Below are positions 1-13,300 of a stretch of 64,000 nucleotides of DNA, piece after piece; within the stretch, counting starts at the first letter, position 1, and every line of letters begins with the position of its first letter. The notes under the pieces were generated by a model, which had not been told where the DNA came from, ran no database searches, and was given only the letters and a program-made list of their open reading frames with translations. The position numbers were made by a program, and so were the translations under genes. Source of the DNA: Muscardinus avellanarius (taxonomy: Eukaryota; Chordata; Mammalia; Rodentia; Gliridae); the NCBI GenBank assembly GCA_963383645.1, contig OY726564.1:114819415-114883414 (forward strand). Direction: 5' to 3'.

Positions 1-32
1 GGCTTTCCTCATCTTACCTGATCTGAGGACAG

Positions 33-112
33 AAGCAGTGGCCCCCAGCAAGGACGAGATCTCCCCGCTGACGCCATTTTCCTCGAAATTTGCCGCAGCA
101 GAAATGGCAGAG
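33..112 (+). CDS. SCYL3: SCYL3 penultimate coding exon (partial gene)
   Basis: SCYL3 (PACE-1) is a SCY1-family pseudokinase reported to bind ezrin and to localise to the Golgi and leading edge. Only its C-terminal end is in the window. This exon reads ISPLTPFSSKFAAAEMAE and stops at a clean GAG|GTGAGG donor after base 112 in phase 0. The frame is open back to the window edge, so the 5' boundary is uncertain. I chose the AG at 31-32, which follows a short pyrimidine-rich stretch. The identification rests on joining in frame to the exon at 496, on a remembered family C-terminus, and on the neighbouring FIRRM gene, with which SCYL3 converges in human. Confidence 0.66.
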
Positions 113-495
113 GTGAGGACTTGTTTTGGATTAAGTAGTGCCATCGGTGCCAGGTGTAGGAACCGACACGTTTTCCCAGTGAGGGAACGCTGCTGTGCTG
201 AGTGGCTTAGTGACAGAGCCAGGCACAGAGCCGCTGGCTCCTAGGAGCAGGCATGTCCTTCCCAGGAGGAAGTGCTTGGCGAGGTTTCTAGATGGCCCGT
301 TTGTCACATGATGGACAAGACTAAGCCAAGATGATTTAGCGGCCATGTGGTCTTGAAGGTACTGTTTAAGGCTAGAGTCAAAGCAAGCCTCCTTTCTTTG
401 AGCTCGCAGTCACAGCTACTTTAGGTGGCCCACCAGCGCGAGGCAGTGCCTTCTGTGGGTCCTGGCTTCTCATACTTGCATGTGGCTTATTGCAG

Positions 496-552
496 GGGGA
501 AGCTGAAGGCTGGGGAGAAGGGGAGCTGAACTGGGAAGAGAACAGCTGGTGA
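496..552 (+). CDS. SCYL3: SCYL3 terminal coding exon and stop codon
   Basis: A TTATTGCAG acceptor opens this exon in phase 0. It encodes GEAEGWGEGELNWEENSW and then TGA at 550-552. The acidic, tryptophan-rich tail matches the end of SCYL3 as I remember it. It lies outside the pseudokinase and HEAT-repeat regions, which are upstream of the window. Joining 112 to 496 gives an uninterrupted frame, which is good evidence that the gene is real and intact here. Confidence 0.78.
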   Translation, partial: GEAEGWGEGELNWEENSW

Positions 553-1065
553 CGACAGGTGTGAACTCAAGGAAGAAGGATTCCTTTAAAAGAGAATACC
601 TCAGAAGCAGGCTGCGCAGACCAGGAAGCCCGGGCGCAGCCTCATCTCCCATCCAGGCACTCTGTGCCAAATGAAGCGACTCCAGCGGCGGGCGCGGCTG
701 GAAGAGCCTGCGTGCACTTGCCCGAGGCCGGTCCGTGAGGAGTGAGGCGAGGAAAGGTTGGATCTACTGCTTTTTCCAGGACAATCTTGGAAGTAAAGAA
801 AAAATAAGAACTCAAGCTGGGTAGCTTAATTTTGTGCCATTTAAGAGTGAGGAGAGTAAGCTCTATTATGAAAAAAATTTTAGCTATAAATTATAATGAC
901 TTCAAATTGCTAGTTTCCTTAGGCAGCTTATTCCTTTGTTTACAGGTCCGTTGTGGATTGGCAGTTACTGTTTCACATTAACTACATTGCACCAAAGTTC
1001 TTAATGAGAAATACCCCCACAATCCTGTTCTTTAAATGTCAAATAAAGACTATTTTCACTAGATT
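553..1065 (+). other. SCYL3: SCYL3 3' untranslated region
   Basis: This stretch runs from the SCYL3 stop to just past a canonical AATAAA at 1042-1047. I see no other gene in it. The true cleavage site was not determined; longer transcripts could read on into the antisense of FIRRM's last exon. Confidence 0.5.
1042..1047 (+). terminator. SCYL3: SCYL3 poly(A) signal
   Basis: This is the first canonical AATAAA on the + strand after the SCYL3 stop, about 490 nt downstream. It lies between the two convergent genes, where a terminator is expected. Confidence 0.55.
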
Positions 1066-1125
1066 CAACTTTACAAAAGCTGTTTTATGTGTTAGAAAAC
1101 GCACAAACATAATTACATCCGTGTC

Positions 1126-1131
1126 TTTATA
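1126..1131 (-). terminator. FIRRM: Possible FIRRM poly(A) signal (TATAAA variant)
   Basis: Reading the minus strand, a TATAAA variant lies about 30 nt past the FIRRM stop. I see no canonical AATAAA on the minus strand between 1159 and about 700. If this signal is used, the 3' UTR is very short and the FIRRM and SCYL3 transcripts barely meet. Confidence 0.3.
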
Positions 1132-1158
1132 TACAGAATGTCCTGGCAGGGGACAGTG

Positions 1159-1398
1159 TCAAACCCCGTGCTGCGCAGTGACAGCCAGGCCTAGTCCGCA
1201 GGCTTGCCCCTGGCGCAGCCGTGGCTTCATTGCCTCAATCCGGGCTTGCAGCGCCTCCACTTCAGCCAGAAGCCACGCAGGGGCTGGAGCCCTTTGGAGT
1301 AAGCACTCGGCTGCCCCCAAGGCCTTCGCTGCCGCCCGCAGGGCCGCTCTGCACTCCTCTTCTGGGGGGTCCTCCTGGCGCGCTCTTTTTGCCTGTGG
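1159..1398 (-). CDS. FIRRM: FIRRM terminal coding exon 24 (residues 847-925)
   Basis: The acceptor TTCCCAG opens PQAKRARQEDPPEEECRAAL. A charged helical segment follows (AWLLAEVEALQARIEAMKPR, possible coiled coil), then a tail ending VTAQHGV and TGA at 1159-1161. The KRAR stretch could be a nuclear localisation signal. The last 15 or so residues extend past where I remember the human protein ending. Confidence 0.9.
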   Translation of the reverse strand, partial: PQAKRARQEDPPEEECRAALRAAAKALGAAECLLQRAPAPAWLLAEVEALQARIEAMKPRLRQGQACGLGLAVTAQHGV

Positions 1399-4300
1399 CT
1401 GGGAAGGGAACAGGAGACAAGTCGTGCCATGTGCCAATGCTGAACAGTGAACCACCTCTAGCTAGGGGTCGTGGGGCTGGCAGGCCCGTTCCACCCTGGC
1501 CCAGTCACCTAGACTACCGCGTGAAAGCGCTTTGGGTTTGTCCCATCTGGTCTGTATGTTGCGAGACACAAGAGCTGCTGTCTCAAAGGCCCCGGTGAGA
1601 AGCGCTGCCTTGTCCAGTGAGAACTCTAAAACCTGTGCTAGAAAAAAGCCCCACATGGGAACTTTTTAAAATACTAAGCTTGTAGCTGGGTGTGGTGGCG
1701 CACACTTGTAATCCCAGCATTCGGGAGGCTGAGACCAGAGGGCAGAGGATTGCGGCCAGCCTCAACTACTTAGGCCCTCTGCAACTCAGTGAGACCCTAT
1801 TTCAAAATAAAGAATAAAAAGTTGGGCAGGGGGTGTAGCTCGGAGGTCAAATGCCTCTGGGTTCCATCCCCAGACCCGCAAAAAAAAAAAAAAAAAGCTT
1901 GTAACTCATAAGCACTGTAGTCTAGTCTTCTGCTTAAGGAGCCAGTTAAGAAGACAGACTTTCAAGCAGTGTGCAGGGTATGTTTATCTAAGGAATGTCA
2001 CAATTCCTACGTTTTTGTAGCTTTTCTGAATAAACTTCCAGTACTGAAGTAGCATTTTGAATATTCTTAGTAGTGTCACATTTCTGCTTTTTAAAGGTAA
2101 ATGTGATTTTCAGACACTGCAAAAAAAAAAAAAATGTTAGGCTGGTCTGATAAATGAGGCAAGGGATGAACTGAAGGTCTCAGCAGTGAGGTAACTGCTG
2201 TCGTGCGGGTCGGAGCCTGCTCCTAGGGCGGCGTCCACAGAGCAGCTCTCCCCAGAGCTCACAAGTTACACTAGAGCCTCTCCAGGACACGGAGTGTTTT
2301 CACACAGCCCTTCCATTCTGTATGTTGGTGACCTCTCAGGAGGATTACAGGTGACGTTTTAAAAAGCAACTATCATAAGCAGGAAGAATTTACGTGTGTG
2401 TGACTTCAAATTGAACATGAGGGAAGCACTGAACCAAACCAACTTGCTCTACCAGCCGGCAGCCAGGCAGCCGTGCGCGTGGCCGAGCTGGAGAGTGTCC
2501 GTACCTGCAAGGACGGGCTCGGCTGAGCTGCCTCTGTCGCTGCCTCGGCAGCCCGGCCCCAGAAGACACCCTTCTCCCGTTTCACGCGTTCCACTCTGGC
2601 AGCGTCCGTTTCCTCTACAGACCCGCTCTATCAGAGACCATGAAAAACCAGCACGTTAGCACTCCCTGCTCAGTATCAAATGGTGTGATGGCCGGAAGCC
2701 CGAAGACCGAGCAAGCTGTGAGCGTCTGCGCCGCATCGCAGGCTCTGGAACCGTGGTTGAGCCCTGCAAACTTCCTTTTCCTGTGCCCGGATAAAACCCC
2801 TAGTGCTCCTCTTCCTCCTTCCCAGAAAAAGGACAGCGGCCTCACCTTTACTGAAGAGCCTAAGACACTGGCTGAAGGAAAGCCAGTCTACAGTCCAGCT
2901 TCGATGTAATATAAGGTACGTGTCAAATATGTAATGTGCATGTAAAATGTACACCACACGTGTTTACATGTGTTATGTTAAACATTTCCAAGCTTAATAA
3001 TGAGCATACTATAAAAAGTACTTTTAACAGTTCTGATAGAATTTAAACTGTCCCGTAACATCCTAATGCTAGCACCGCGTAGGTTTTCCAAAGTACATGC
3101 AAACATGGGATCCCTACGGTTCAAAATTCTAAATGTACAACTAAAAAAAACACCTGTAAAGATAATGGCATAATCTTGGGAAAACAGATCTTGACTTCAA
3201 AAGTGTGCTAAATTGTATCTAAGATACCATAAGGAGTTCCTCGGCCGTAACTGGCACCACCCTGAGGCACCTCAGCGGCCCCTCACGGTGCCGTCACCAC
3301 TGCGGCCCATCCCAACCACAAGCAGGATGACGCTTCGCTCTGAGACCGCTCTCACTGCCTCACCAGGTCGGGTCCTCCCCAAGTTACAATGAGATCCTCT
3401 GGGGAGGGGCCCAAGTCTTGAATACAAAATTCATTATGTTTCATAGACACCTTACACAGTACAGCCCAAAGGTAATTTTATACAACATTTTAAATAATTT
3501 TGTACATGAAACAGTTTCATGTTATGTAATTTTCCACTTGTACTCAGAAGAAGAGGACTCAGCTTACCTGTCAGCAGTGCTCTGAGCACTATCAGAAGCT
3601 AAGTCTGTCACAGTCACTCAATTTCAAAAACGAAAATTAAAAAAGATAAAAAGACAAAAGAATAAAACGAGCTATATTAATAAATACCTTCTCCAGAAAT
3701 GACACGACTTTGTTCCTAGTTTCCTCAGAGCCAAGACACCGTGGAACTATCTCTTCATGATCTGTTCCCTATTAAGATGAGCAAGACCAATTTTAATAAG
3801 ATTAAACAACTTGCAAAGACAAATAATATGAGTTTTAAATATTTTAAAATAAAATAACGCTGTAGGATATGCAAAGACAGGCTGACGGCTGTTTCTGATG
3901 CCTTGGGATAATACAGTGTTAGCTTCTGCCCAAGTTAAAGGCTGGAAATTTTAATGACTTCTGCTCAGTCGCTCTGGACTCGCCAGGTCCAGAGGCCTGA
4001 CCGCACAGCCGTGGACAGGCGTCAAGAGAAACCCAGTGCAGGGTTGCCTTCTCTAGAGAACCACACTGACTGGTTCCAGTTCATCACCTCACCCCACAGC
4101 ATCAACACTCAGCCAGAACTCCTGGAAGACAGTGCCTTAGTAGACATGCTTATCAGAGCCTAAGGAAAGCCACTCCACTGTCTAGGACTCATTAGAGACC
4201 CTGTAAAAGGATGGTCAGCAGTATCGCCTCAGCAGACTGTTCAGCCGAGACACAGAAGCGGCTCAGTCAGTATTTTTGGATGTTTGGGATTATATTAAGT

Positions 4301-7300
4301 GTTAAAAGTGTATTGGCGGTCACTGTGATAAATAGGTCTTTCCCTACCTCAGCAAACTGCGTAAAGGCCTCCAGGGTATGTTGTTCTAACAGCCAGTTCC
4401 TGTCGGCTAGCAGCGTGGCAAGAATTCTGGACAGGCTTGGTAGGATTTTGTCCTACAAAGAGACCCAACCTTATTAAATGCAGATCTCAGCAGAGTAACT
4501 TCTCTATCCCGTCCTGGTGAATACAAGCACAACGCCCATCGGGCCACTCCACTCCTTTGCTCAGATCCCCTGACAGCTTCCCGTCTCCCTCCCAGTGAAA
4601 GGTGAAGCTCCGGGTGGGCCGCTGCCCGGTGCTGCATCTGGGGGCTCAGGAGGCCCCCCTCCAGGGCCCACTTACCTGCCGCTCTACCTAGGACTCCTGG
4701 CTGCACGCCTGCTTTGCGCCGTAACCCCAGACAAAACCTCTGGTTTGTTCTGCTCATAATACCCCACAAAGCTACTTACTGTGAGATTGGGGATTTATAA
4801 GTTTAATTACGGCACAGCAAGAGTTCATTTACTTTTCTTGAACAAATGAATCGATTTCACCTCCTATCTATTAAATGTCTCCCATGTGTTCATGAATTCC
4901 CCAAACTTCTCCAGACCCTGGCCTCGCTCAGGGGACGTAGAAGACGCCACAGATAAAAGCGAGGCATTTGCTCGCAGAGTTCTGGTCTGCGCCTCTGTGT
5001 ACGTGAAGCTTAGGACTGAACTTCCTTCGTGGCAAACGCCAGCTCACATACAAACTTCTGTGGGACTTTTGCCAAGAGAACTGAAAAGCAGCAGCCAACG
5101 TGTATATTCACCATGAAGCATAACATTACGTGATGGAAACAGCTGCTATGGTGTCATTTACTTGTGAACAAATAAAAGAATCCTTTAGAAATTAATCAAG
5201 TTTTTGGTTTCAAAGACTATCATGTACTGAGATAATCTCTGTTATGCTTTGCAATATTTTGCAAAATTCTGTCTTAAAAAACCAAACAGGTTCCTTTTCA
5301 TGAATATAAAACAAAAAAAAAACCATTATAAGTTGCCAAGTTTCTAATTATAAGCTGTTCCTAGAAGCATAAATGCCTCCAGAAGCTGCTGGAGGCCAAC
5401 TGGATCAAGAATCTCGTGTCTTAGTTCACAGCTAACTTGGTCGAAAATTAAAAGCCTAAAAATGCCCACCATTAAATTCAGCAAAGAAGTAGGATACAAA
5501 ATCAACAGGCAGAAACCAATAGCTTTTCTATACACCAATAATGATCCTGCTGAAAAAGATTTTTTTCAGAGTAGAGGAAAAACAGTTAAGCAAGTTATTA
5601 CCTGGATAGCTGGAGGTATAAAGAGTTTTCCTAAAGAAGACAGAAAATCTATCATTGCCAAACGGACGTGGTCAGGAGGCTCTAATGCAAGCAGCGAGGT
5701 CTGTAGTGTTAGTACCTAAAGATGAAAACGAAGAACAGGTGTAAGTGCGACCAGAACTGAAAAGAGTCAACAACCAGCGAGATGTGGACAGGCACGTGAT
5801 GAAGGGAGACCGACCAGGACACCAGACACTCCAAGAACTGGACCAGCACACGCAGGACCAGAGAAGCTCCGACTCCTGCCTCCAACACCAGGAAAAAACT
5901 CATGTGCTCGTGAGTAATGCTATACGACAAACCTTTAAAATTAATGTGTATTCTAAGTTCTATTTTGCAGATTCATTATTTAATGCCAGGACTGGCAGAC
6001 TTTTTGTGTAAATTAGAGTCAAATAGTAAATATTTTACACCTTGTAGGCAATATAATCTCAGTTGTTTATTCTTAGCTTTTTTCCTTAAAATTTGTGTTT
6101 TGTTTTGCAGTGGGTGGGGATTGAACCCAGAACCTAGACAAGCACACTCACCAGCGAGCTACATACTCAGCCCCTTTTTTTCTGTCCTTTAAGCAAATCT
6201 TTAAAGATGTAAAAATCACCCTTTGCTCTTGAGGTGCAAAACAGGACAGTGAAATTTAGCCAGGAGGCCATACGATACTTTTTATTACAACAACCATGAG
6301 GTAAAATCTATAAATGAAACAATACCTATATGAACAATTATACTGCAATTTTAGAACTTTAATAGAACTTTTAGATTTAGCAAATTCAGATTATAAGATT
6401 CAACATGAGTCAATTTTAGTGTATTATTTTAATTCAGTAATCCAAGTTATCCATATAGTAACTAAGAAATATACCTAGTTAGTAAATAAGCTAGTGTGTG
6501 TGTGTGTGTGTGCCATTAACAAGACTGCTAGAAGCCAGGCATGATGGCACATACTTATAATCCCAGTACTTAGACAGATAGGAGGATCGCAGGTTCGCAG
6601 CCAGCCTCAGTAACTTGTGAGACCCTCTGGTACTTAATGAGACCCTGTTTCAAAATAAAGAATACAAAAGTCCGACTAAGAGTGGATCGCAGAGGTAGAC
6701 TGCCCCCGGGTTCTACCCTCGGTACCACAAGGAACAAAGCAAACTACTACTAGAAACAAAGCTATTACTAGTTCTTTCTGCCCCACCCCACCACATACAG
6801 TAACAAGATGCCGCCGTCCATCATTTTTCTAAATTGGAAGGGTTCGTTTCTCCTAACAGTTTTTATTTCCTACCTGACCCTGAGCTAAAGGTAGCTCTTG
6901 GTTTGGGGGATCAGTTCTGTCCCATGTGGATTCATTCCCAAGCCTCTCCACCACTTCAGGTAGGGGGAAGGGCACCCCACTTTCTGCCTGTTGACTCAGA
7001 ACCTCCACCGAGGAGCGTAACTGAAGCTCCGCAGTATCTCCAGGAGCCCTAGTGCTGCATGTCCAGTGAGACAGGATTCAGCAGCACTCTCCTTTCAAAG
7101 TAACTCCTCCTTCAATGAAGCAATGCATCCTTGAGTCCATGTTGGTAAAGTCCAACAATCCCACAGCTGTTGACAGTGCCTCTCAAGTGTCATGGATGTT
7201 TGAACAGGAGCTGCAGCTGCAGCCTGGGGATGTGTCTAGGCAGTTAAAGCAACCCCCAAGTTTTGACGGCTCAGCAGTAACAACATTCATCCTCCACTAC

Positions 7301-10300
7301 AAGAACAGAAAGAGGCTGATTAGCAGCTCAGTATCCTAACCATACTCTACTAGAAGGAAGGAGTGAGGAGACAGGTTTAAGACAAGTCAATCCGCCAGGT
7401 CCAGTCCAACAAGAAAGAAAGAAAGCGGTTACACGCAAATTGAGCAATAAATTATTAAAACGGACTTTCTATAAAGTTAAATACTATCAGTTTAACAAAC
7501 TTCTTAGCAAACAAGTATCAGCTTGGGCACTATTCTTACCTGAGTTGTCAGCTGAGGATCTAGAGCTTGAATGAAGAATCCCAAGAGTGGAAGTAAAAGA
7601 CGGAACGTATGCTGAACACAGGGTTGGCCTCTTACCTTAAATAAGAAACATGATTTTGGTAAACTTTAATCACATGAGAATAGCTATAATTAGCAAGTTT
7701 TCATTAAGCATTTGTTCTGCCTCAGACAATATGCTAAGTGCTTTATGTTTTTGACCTCATTTACACCTTACAACACTCTGAGGGAGATGTTACCACCTTC
7801 ACTTTACTAATAAGAACAGAATAAATAATGTGTTCAGGTCACATGACTAGGAAAAAGAAGAGCCAGGATTCAGAATCAACTCAAAACAGGATCAATTTTA
7901 ATCTTTTTGTCTGCCCATGCAAAGCTGATATGTCCCCAAGTCTGAAAATTCCATTTCTCCACGATTATTTTGATACCGTTACTGTGAGCTATTTCCATCC
8001 CCAGCAAAGGAGGCTGATGAATATTTATTGAAGGATGTGTGTGCACCAGGGGAAGGCACGTGCTGAGGTCGGAACGCTGCAGGGCAATCCGATCATAAAC
8101 AAACATTAATGACAAGACATGCCCTGCAAATTATTCCTGTTATTTCCCACAACGATGGATGCTGCCTTCCACTTGTACCCACGGCAAAAGATCACATATT
8201 TATTTCCACTTAGCCAAAGAAAACAAAGTCATATTTAAGCCAAGAAATTTAGGCTTACGACCATGTGTGGGGTGCATACTCTGACTTAGCCTGGTCACTG
8301 ACTCTGGACTCTGCAGGGAAAGCAGATACAAAGCATTCCTTCACTCCCCTCTCCCACCTCCAAAGCCACTCACTCTCTTTGGGGCCATTGCCCCAAAGAG
8401 AAAAGGGGCTGACTGACCCCAGGGAACAGGGAAAGAAATTCTTAAACTGGACATGAAATTCTTGAAATTTTGTGTCCAAGAAGACACAAAAACAGAGGGA
8501 TTGTCCATGCCCCATTCCTAGATTCCAGTACTATAACTCTGAAACCACTGGCAGAGACTGCAAGCAGGTGCTTTAAGTTGTAATCACAAGTAGCACCTAA
8601 AGAAATCAGATAACTTCACAGGGCATTTTTCAATACTATTCTCTTCTTTCAATACTTTTGTTTTCAGGGAAATTATCATTTGCTTTCCTTACCTGTTTAG
8701 TGTTTAAAAAGGCCCAAAGCTGACTCCCAACCTCCATAATAGCAGATTGTTGTCCAATATCCAAGATTTCACCAGCAGAATTACATACAGTAAGCAGAGC
8801 AGACAGAGCTGTGTTCTGGGGGAAAAGGAAAGAAGGAAAGAACCGAAGTTAAGAAGCCATTTTCTAGGACCAGGGGCCAAGTTACCTAGAAGTCACATGA
8901 CTTACTTAGGACTCTTCACAAAAATTCATGGAAAATATTCCTAAGAGCCAAAGTAATCTTTCCATCCACTTCTTTAATACAAACATTTTATTAAAACCTT
9001 TTCCTAATACATAGAAACATTTGCTTCATTTTTCTAAGTGAAATTTTTCCCCTTTGGCTAAAAAATTAAATACAAATAGCACTGTTTTTCTTTTTTCCTT
9101 TTTTTTTTTTTTTTGTGCAGTACCAGGAATTGAACCCATGTGCATTCTACCTCTGAGCTACACACCCAGCCCTATTTTTTTTTTTTTTTTTTTTTTTGTG
9201 GTACTGGGGTTCCTGGAAACCCTTCTACCTCCGGGCTACACTCCCAGACCTATTTTTGTTTTTTTAATATTTTTATTTGGAAACAGAGTCTCTTAAGCCA
9301 GCGCGGCTGGCTTTGAACCTGTGTGATCCTCCTGTCTCCGCCTCCCAAGCACGGGGATTACAAGCATGCGTCACCATGCCTGGTCCCAGCACTATTTTTT
9401 TTTTTTTTTATTCTTTATTTTGAAGCAAGGTCTTACTAATTTGCAGAGGGCCTCACTAAGTGAGGCTGGCCATGAACCTGAGATCCTCCTGTTTCAGCCT
9501 CCCAAGTCCTGGGATTGCAAGCATGTGCCACCACGCCCACCAATAGCACTGTATTTTAATGAATAGGCTTGATACAAATGACCAGTACGGTCAACCTAAT
9601 TTACAACATTATTGTACGGAGCTGGGCACTGAAGTGTACGCCTATAATCCCAGTACTTGGGAGTACTGAGATAGGAAGGCTGCAGATCTGTGGCCAGTCT
9701 CATGTAGCCCAGAGGCAGAATGTTCCTGGGTTCAGTTCCCAGTACCCAAACCAATCACAATAAAATAAAATATTCCTCAGTGAAAATCTCTACTTTTCAC
9801 ATTACACACCCTCAAATCTTTATAGGTTACTCGATTTTTATTGTTCCTCTTAGACTGAGGCTCCTTAGCACTCTGTATTAAGCAGCAATTAAATGCCTAG
9901 GAAGCATACTACCTAGAGTTTTGAGACAAAAAGTATCTTTTCTGCGTTTATGGTGAGTTCTATGTATAAATATTTAACTTTCTTTCTGGCCAGGAATGGA
10001 GTAATGTTTGGGATCTGTGTGTGTAGGAACAGTAACAACGACTCCAACAATCACACTCAAGCTTACCTAATTACTAGAGAGCTTCTTAAGATTCACTTAT
10101 TTCCTTTAAAAAAATGAAAATGTTCAGCTGGGCATGGTGGTGCATGCTCGTAATCCCAGCATTTGGGAGGCTGAGAAAGGAGGATTGCGATTCGTGGCCA
10201 GCCTCAGCTACTACTTAGTGAGGCCCTTTGCAACTCAGTGAGACCCTGTTTCAAAATAAAGAATAAATAATAGGCCTGGGGTGTAGATCGGGAGGTGGAA

Positions 10301-13300
10301 AGCCCCTGGGTTCCCCCGGTACTGAAAAAAAAAAAAGTTCAGCAATTTACTGGATGCAATTTTGGTCATACTTTAAGGGATTACTCAATTTAAGAAGACT
10401 GGTGATTTTACCCACTATAAAACAAAAGATCCTTTGTCTTTGTTACAGAAAATAGTGCCTACCTGGTGATGGACCTAGCTGGGTATCTAGAAATTAGTGC
10501 ATATTAAATGCAAATCTCAACAAATTTAACCCACTAAGTAGGTATTTGTTTTTCCGAAATAAAAGAACATGAACTTCCTTTGCATATGTTGATTTACACT
10601 ACTGTTATAATTACCTGCCATTACACGAGAGCACAGAACGCTCACTCAACAGGAAACACGTGCCCGAAAACCCTGAACTCCGAATGCCCTGCCTGCGCGA
10701 TTTTTCTCCACTTTTCACTGATATTTCTTTTTTAATGTGCATCAATTTCTGCCTTCTCCCCAATACACTGCCCAGGCCTGGCCCAGGAGCACACTAAGGA
10801 GATCAAAGGAGACCTGCTGGAAGGGCTCCCGGGGGAGTGGGTCCGCGTGCACGCCCAGCCGGCGTGCTTTCTCTCAGAGCCTGTTTGCACTTCTTGTAGA
10901 ACAGTGAGCCCTGTAACTCCAGCATTCTTCAGGGTCCTTCTGAGTGGAGAGACCAAGGCGCAGAGTAGGGCTGCAGAAGACGGAGCTGGTATTTTGTGAG
11001 ACCAGCAACAGGGCTCCCACCTTGGAAAACGCCCTCGCCTCAGCAAGTCTTTTCAGTACAAACTGGAAAATCGTGCTAGGTTCTCAGAAGAGCAGGGAGT
11101 GTGTTATTACCAACCCACCCTACGGCCGAATATCATACCCATCAAACGACCTTACCAGAGACCCGAATCCTCCCAAGGTGTGGCTGCCACCCAGCCACCT
11201 CCGGCACCGCGCCACACCAGCCAGGGAGACGTCGTGGGCCGTCTGCTTCCTAAGCTCAGCAGACAGTGCCTGGAAGGAGATGTGCTGCCACACAGGCAGA
11301 TTCTCTTCTTCTTTTGGAGAAAATTTTTGGATGAACTCCACCTGACATATAAAAGAAGACCAACATTACACATCTGGACAGGTGGAAAGACACATAAGAA
11401 CTATACACGAGCCTTGAAACTTTATATCCAAAATAGCTTTTTTTTTGTTGGTACTGGGGACTGAACCCAGAGCATTTTCCCTCTGAACTATATCCCCAGC
11501 CCTATTTTTAATTCTTTATTTTGAAGCAGGGTCTAAGTTGCAGAGACTCAAAGATAGCTGGGGCTGGCTACAAAGCAGCGATCCTCGTCTCAGCCTCCCA
11601 AGTGCTGGATCACAAGCACCGTCACCACGCCCAGCTCAGAAAAGCTTCTCAATTAATCGCATGGCAAAATCACTGCGTACCAGACCAAAGGAAGTTAAAC
11701 TTTACCAATGTCATTATTTTTGTTGTTGCTACATTTGTTTTGAAAGTGAAAACATGTTTTTAAAAGGGAGTAATAAATGCACTAAGAAATATTAAGTATC
11801 TATTTGTTAGTCTCCTCAGACCTCTTATCTTGCTCCTGCCCATTCAGTCTACTATTTTCCTTGCACAGTTAAGTCAAAAGTAGTACCACAAATATGCCTT
11901 CAACAGGATCGACTCAGCAAACCTCCCTAGCTCCCTATGACCTCGTCTGACTACAGCAGAGAACTAGCTGGCTCTACTTTTTGATCATAGACTAACTCCA
12001 CAAAGGAATCCACAAACCAAAGGGTGGGGTGTGCAACGCACCCTACCACCGCAATGACGATCCAGTGCTCACTGGGTTAACACGGAGCAGTGCTGGCTTG
12101 TCAAAACGCAGTGCTCACTGGGTTAACACGGAGCAGTGCTGGCTTGTCAAAACGCAGTTGCGACAGACTAGGGGAAGCGGGAAACAAAAGTCCTAGAACA
12201 GCCGAACTGTTAACACTGCAAAACGTTTAAGTAGTTTTTGGTGGAAAACACCGAAAACAAGGGTGGACTCAACTACTACAATATAATCCAACTAAGAAGT
12301 AGATTACTCTCTTTTTTTAAAGAAGTTAAATAATTCAATTTATAGCTAAAATCCAGTTGACACATGAAAAAAAATTCCTACATCCAAAACTTTTTGAAAA
12401 GCCTCCTAAAAACCCTAAAGCAAAATATTTAATTCGATGTAGAAACTTTTTTTTGTCATATTTTGTGAGCTTTATTTCTTTTGCAGAAAATATTTATCTG
12501 TCAAAAGCAGCAAGAGGTGGGTGTGGTGGCACACATTTGTAATCCCCACGCTTGGGAGGTGGAGACGGGAGGATCCCGCAGGTTCGAAGCCAGCCCCTCT
12601 GGCCTAAGAGACCCTGTTTAAGAAAAAAAAAAAGTATAAAATAGGTCTGGAAGTGTAGCCCGGAGGTAGAAGGGTTTCCAGGAACCCCAGTACCACCAAA
12701 AAAAAAAAAAAAAAAAAAAAAAAAGGAGATTATGTAGCTGGCTGCTGGGCCTGGGGCTAGCGCCTGATGAGCTGAGGGTCCACTCTGGCGAGCAGCGCCA
12801 TGCCGCAGCCAGACCTCAGCAGGGAAGTGGAGAGGTCTGGGCTGACAGCAAGCACAACCTCACACTGCACTTCTCCAGAACGGGCCCCAGCGAGGGAGCG
12901 ACCCCAGTTCCCTTCCCAAAATATAAGCTGAATATAGCAATGCCCTGGGCAACACACAGGGCAGGTGTTGCCGAAATCTGAGCACAGAATGAGTTCAAGA
13001 TTCTAGTCTGAGGAGGAAACCCTTGGCTTGAACACCATTTTAAAGATTTAAAACTGCTTGGGTTGTCAATAGTTCATTAGAGTAAAATACAAAGGAGTAT
13101 TATGGAGAATTAGAACTTCCCTTCTTAAAACAGAAGACAGAAATACACCTGTGGGTTCAAAATGCAAGTATAGTAGTTTTTACTTTACATAAAAATGGCA
13201 GCCTATTAATTTCCTTAAGATATATTAAACTTTCCCCTCAACTAGGTAACTTCCTTGTAATTTTTAATAAAATAGAAGTACCGATGGTTACAAAAAGACA

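Noticed and set aside
953..1598. Overlapping + strand frames of 165 and 125 codons over FIRRM exon 24
   Set aside because: They are shadows of the GC-rich FIRRM exon and SCYL3 3' UTR, with no family match.
1840..1890. tRNA-like segments with A and B boxes in many places
   Set aside because: They are the ID-like tails of SINEs, attached to B1 heads and poly(A), not tRNA genes.
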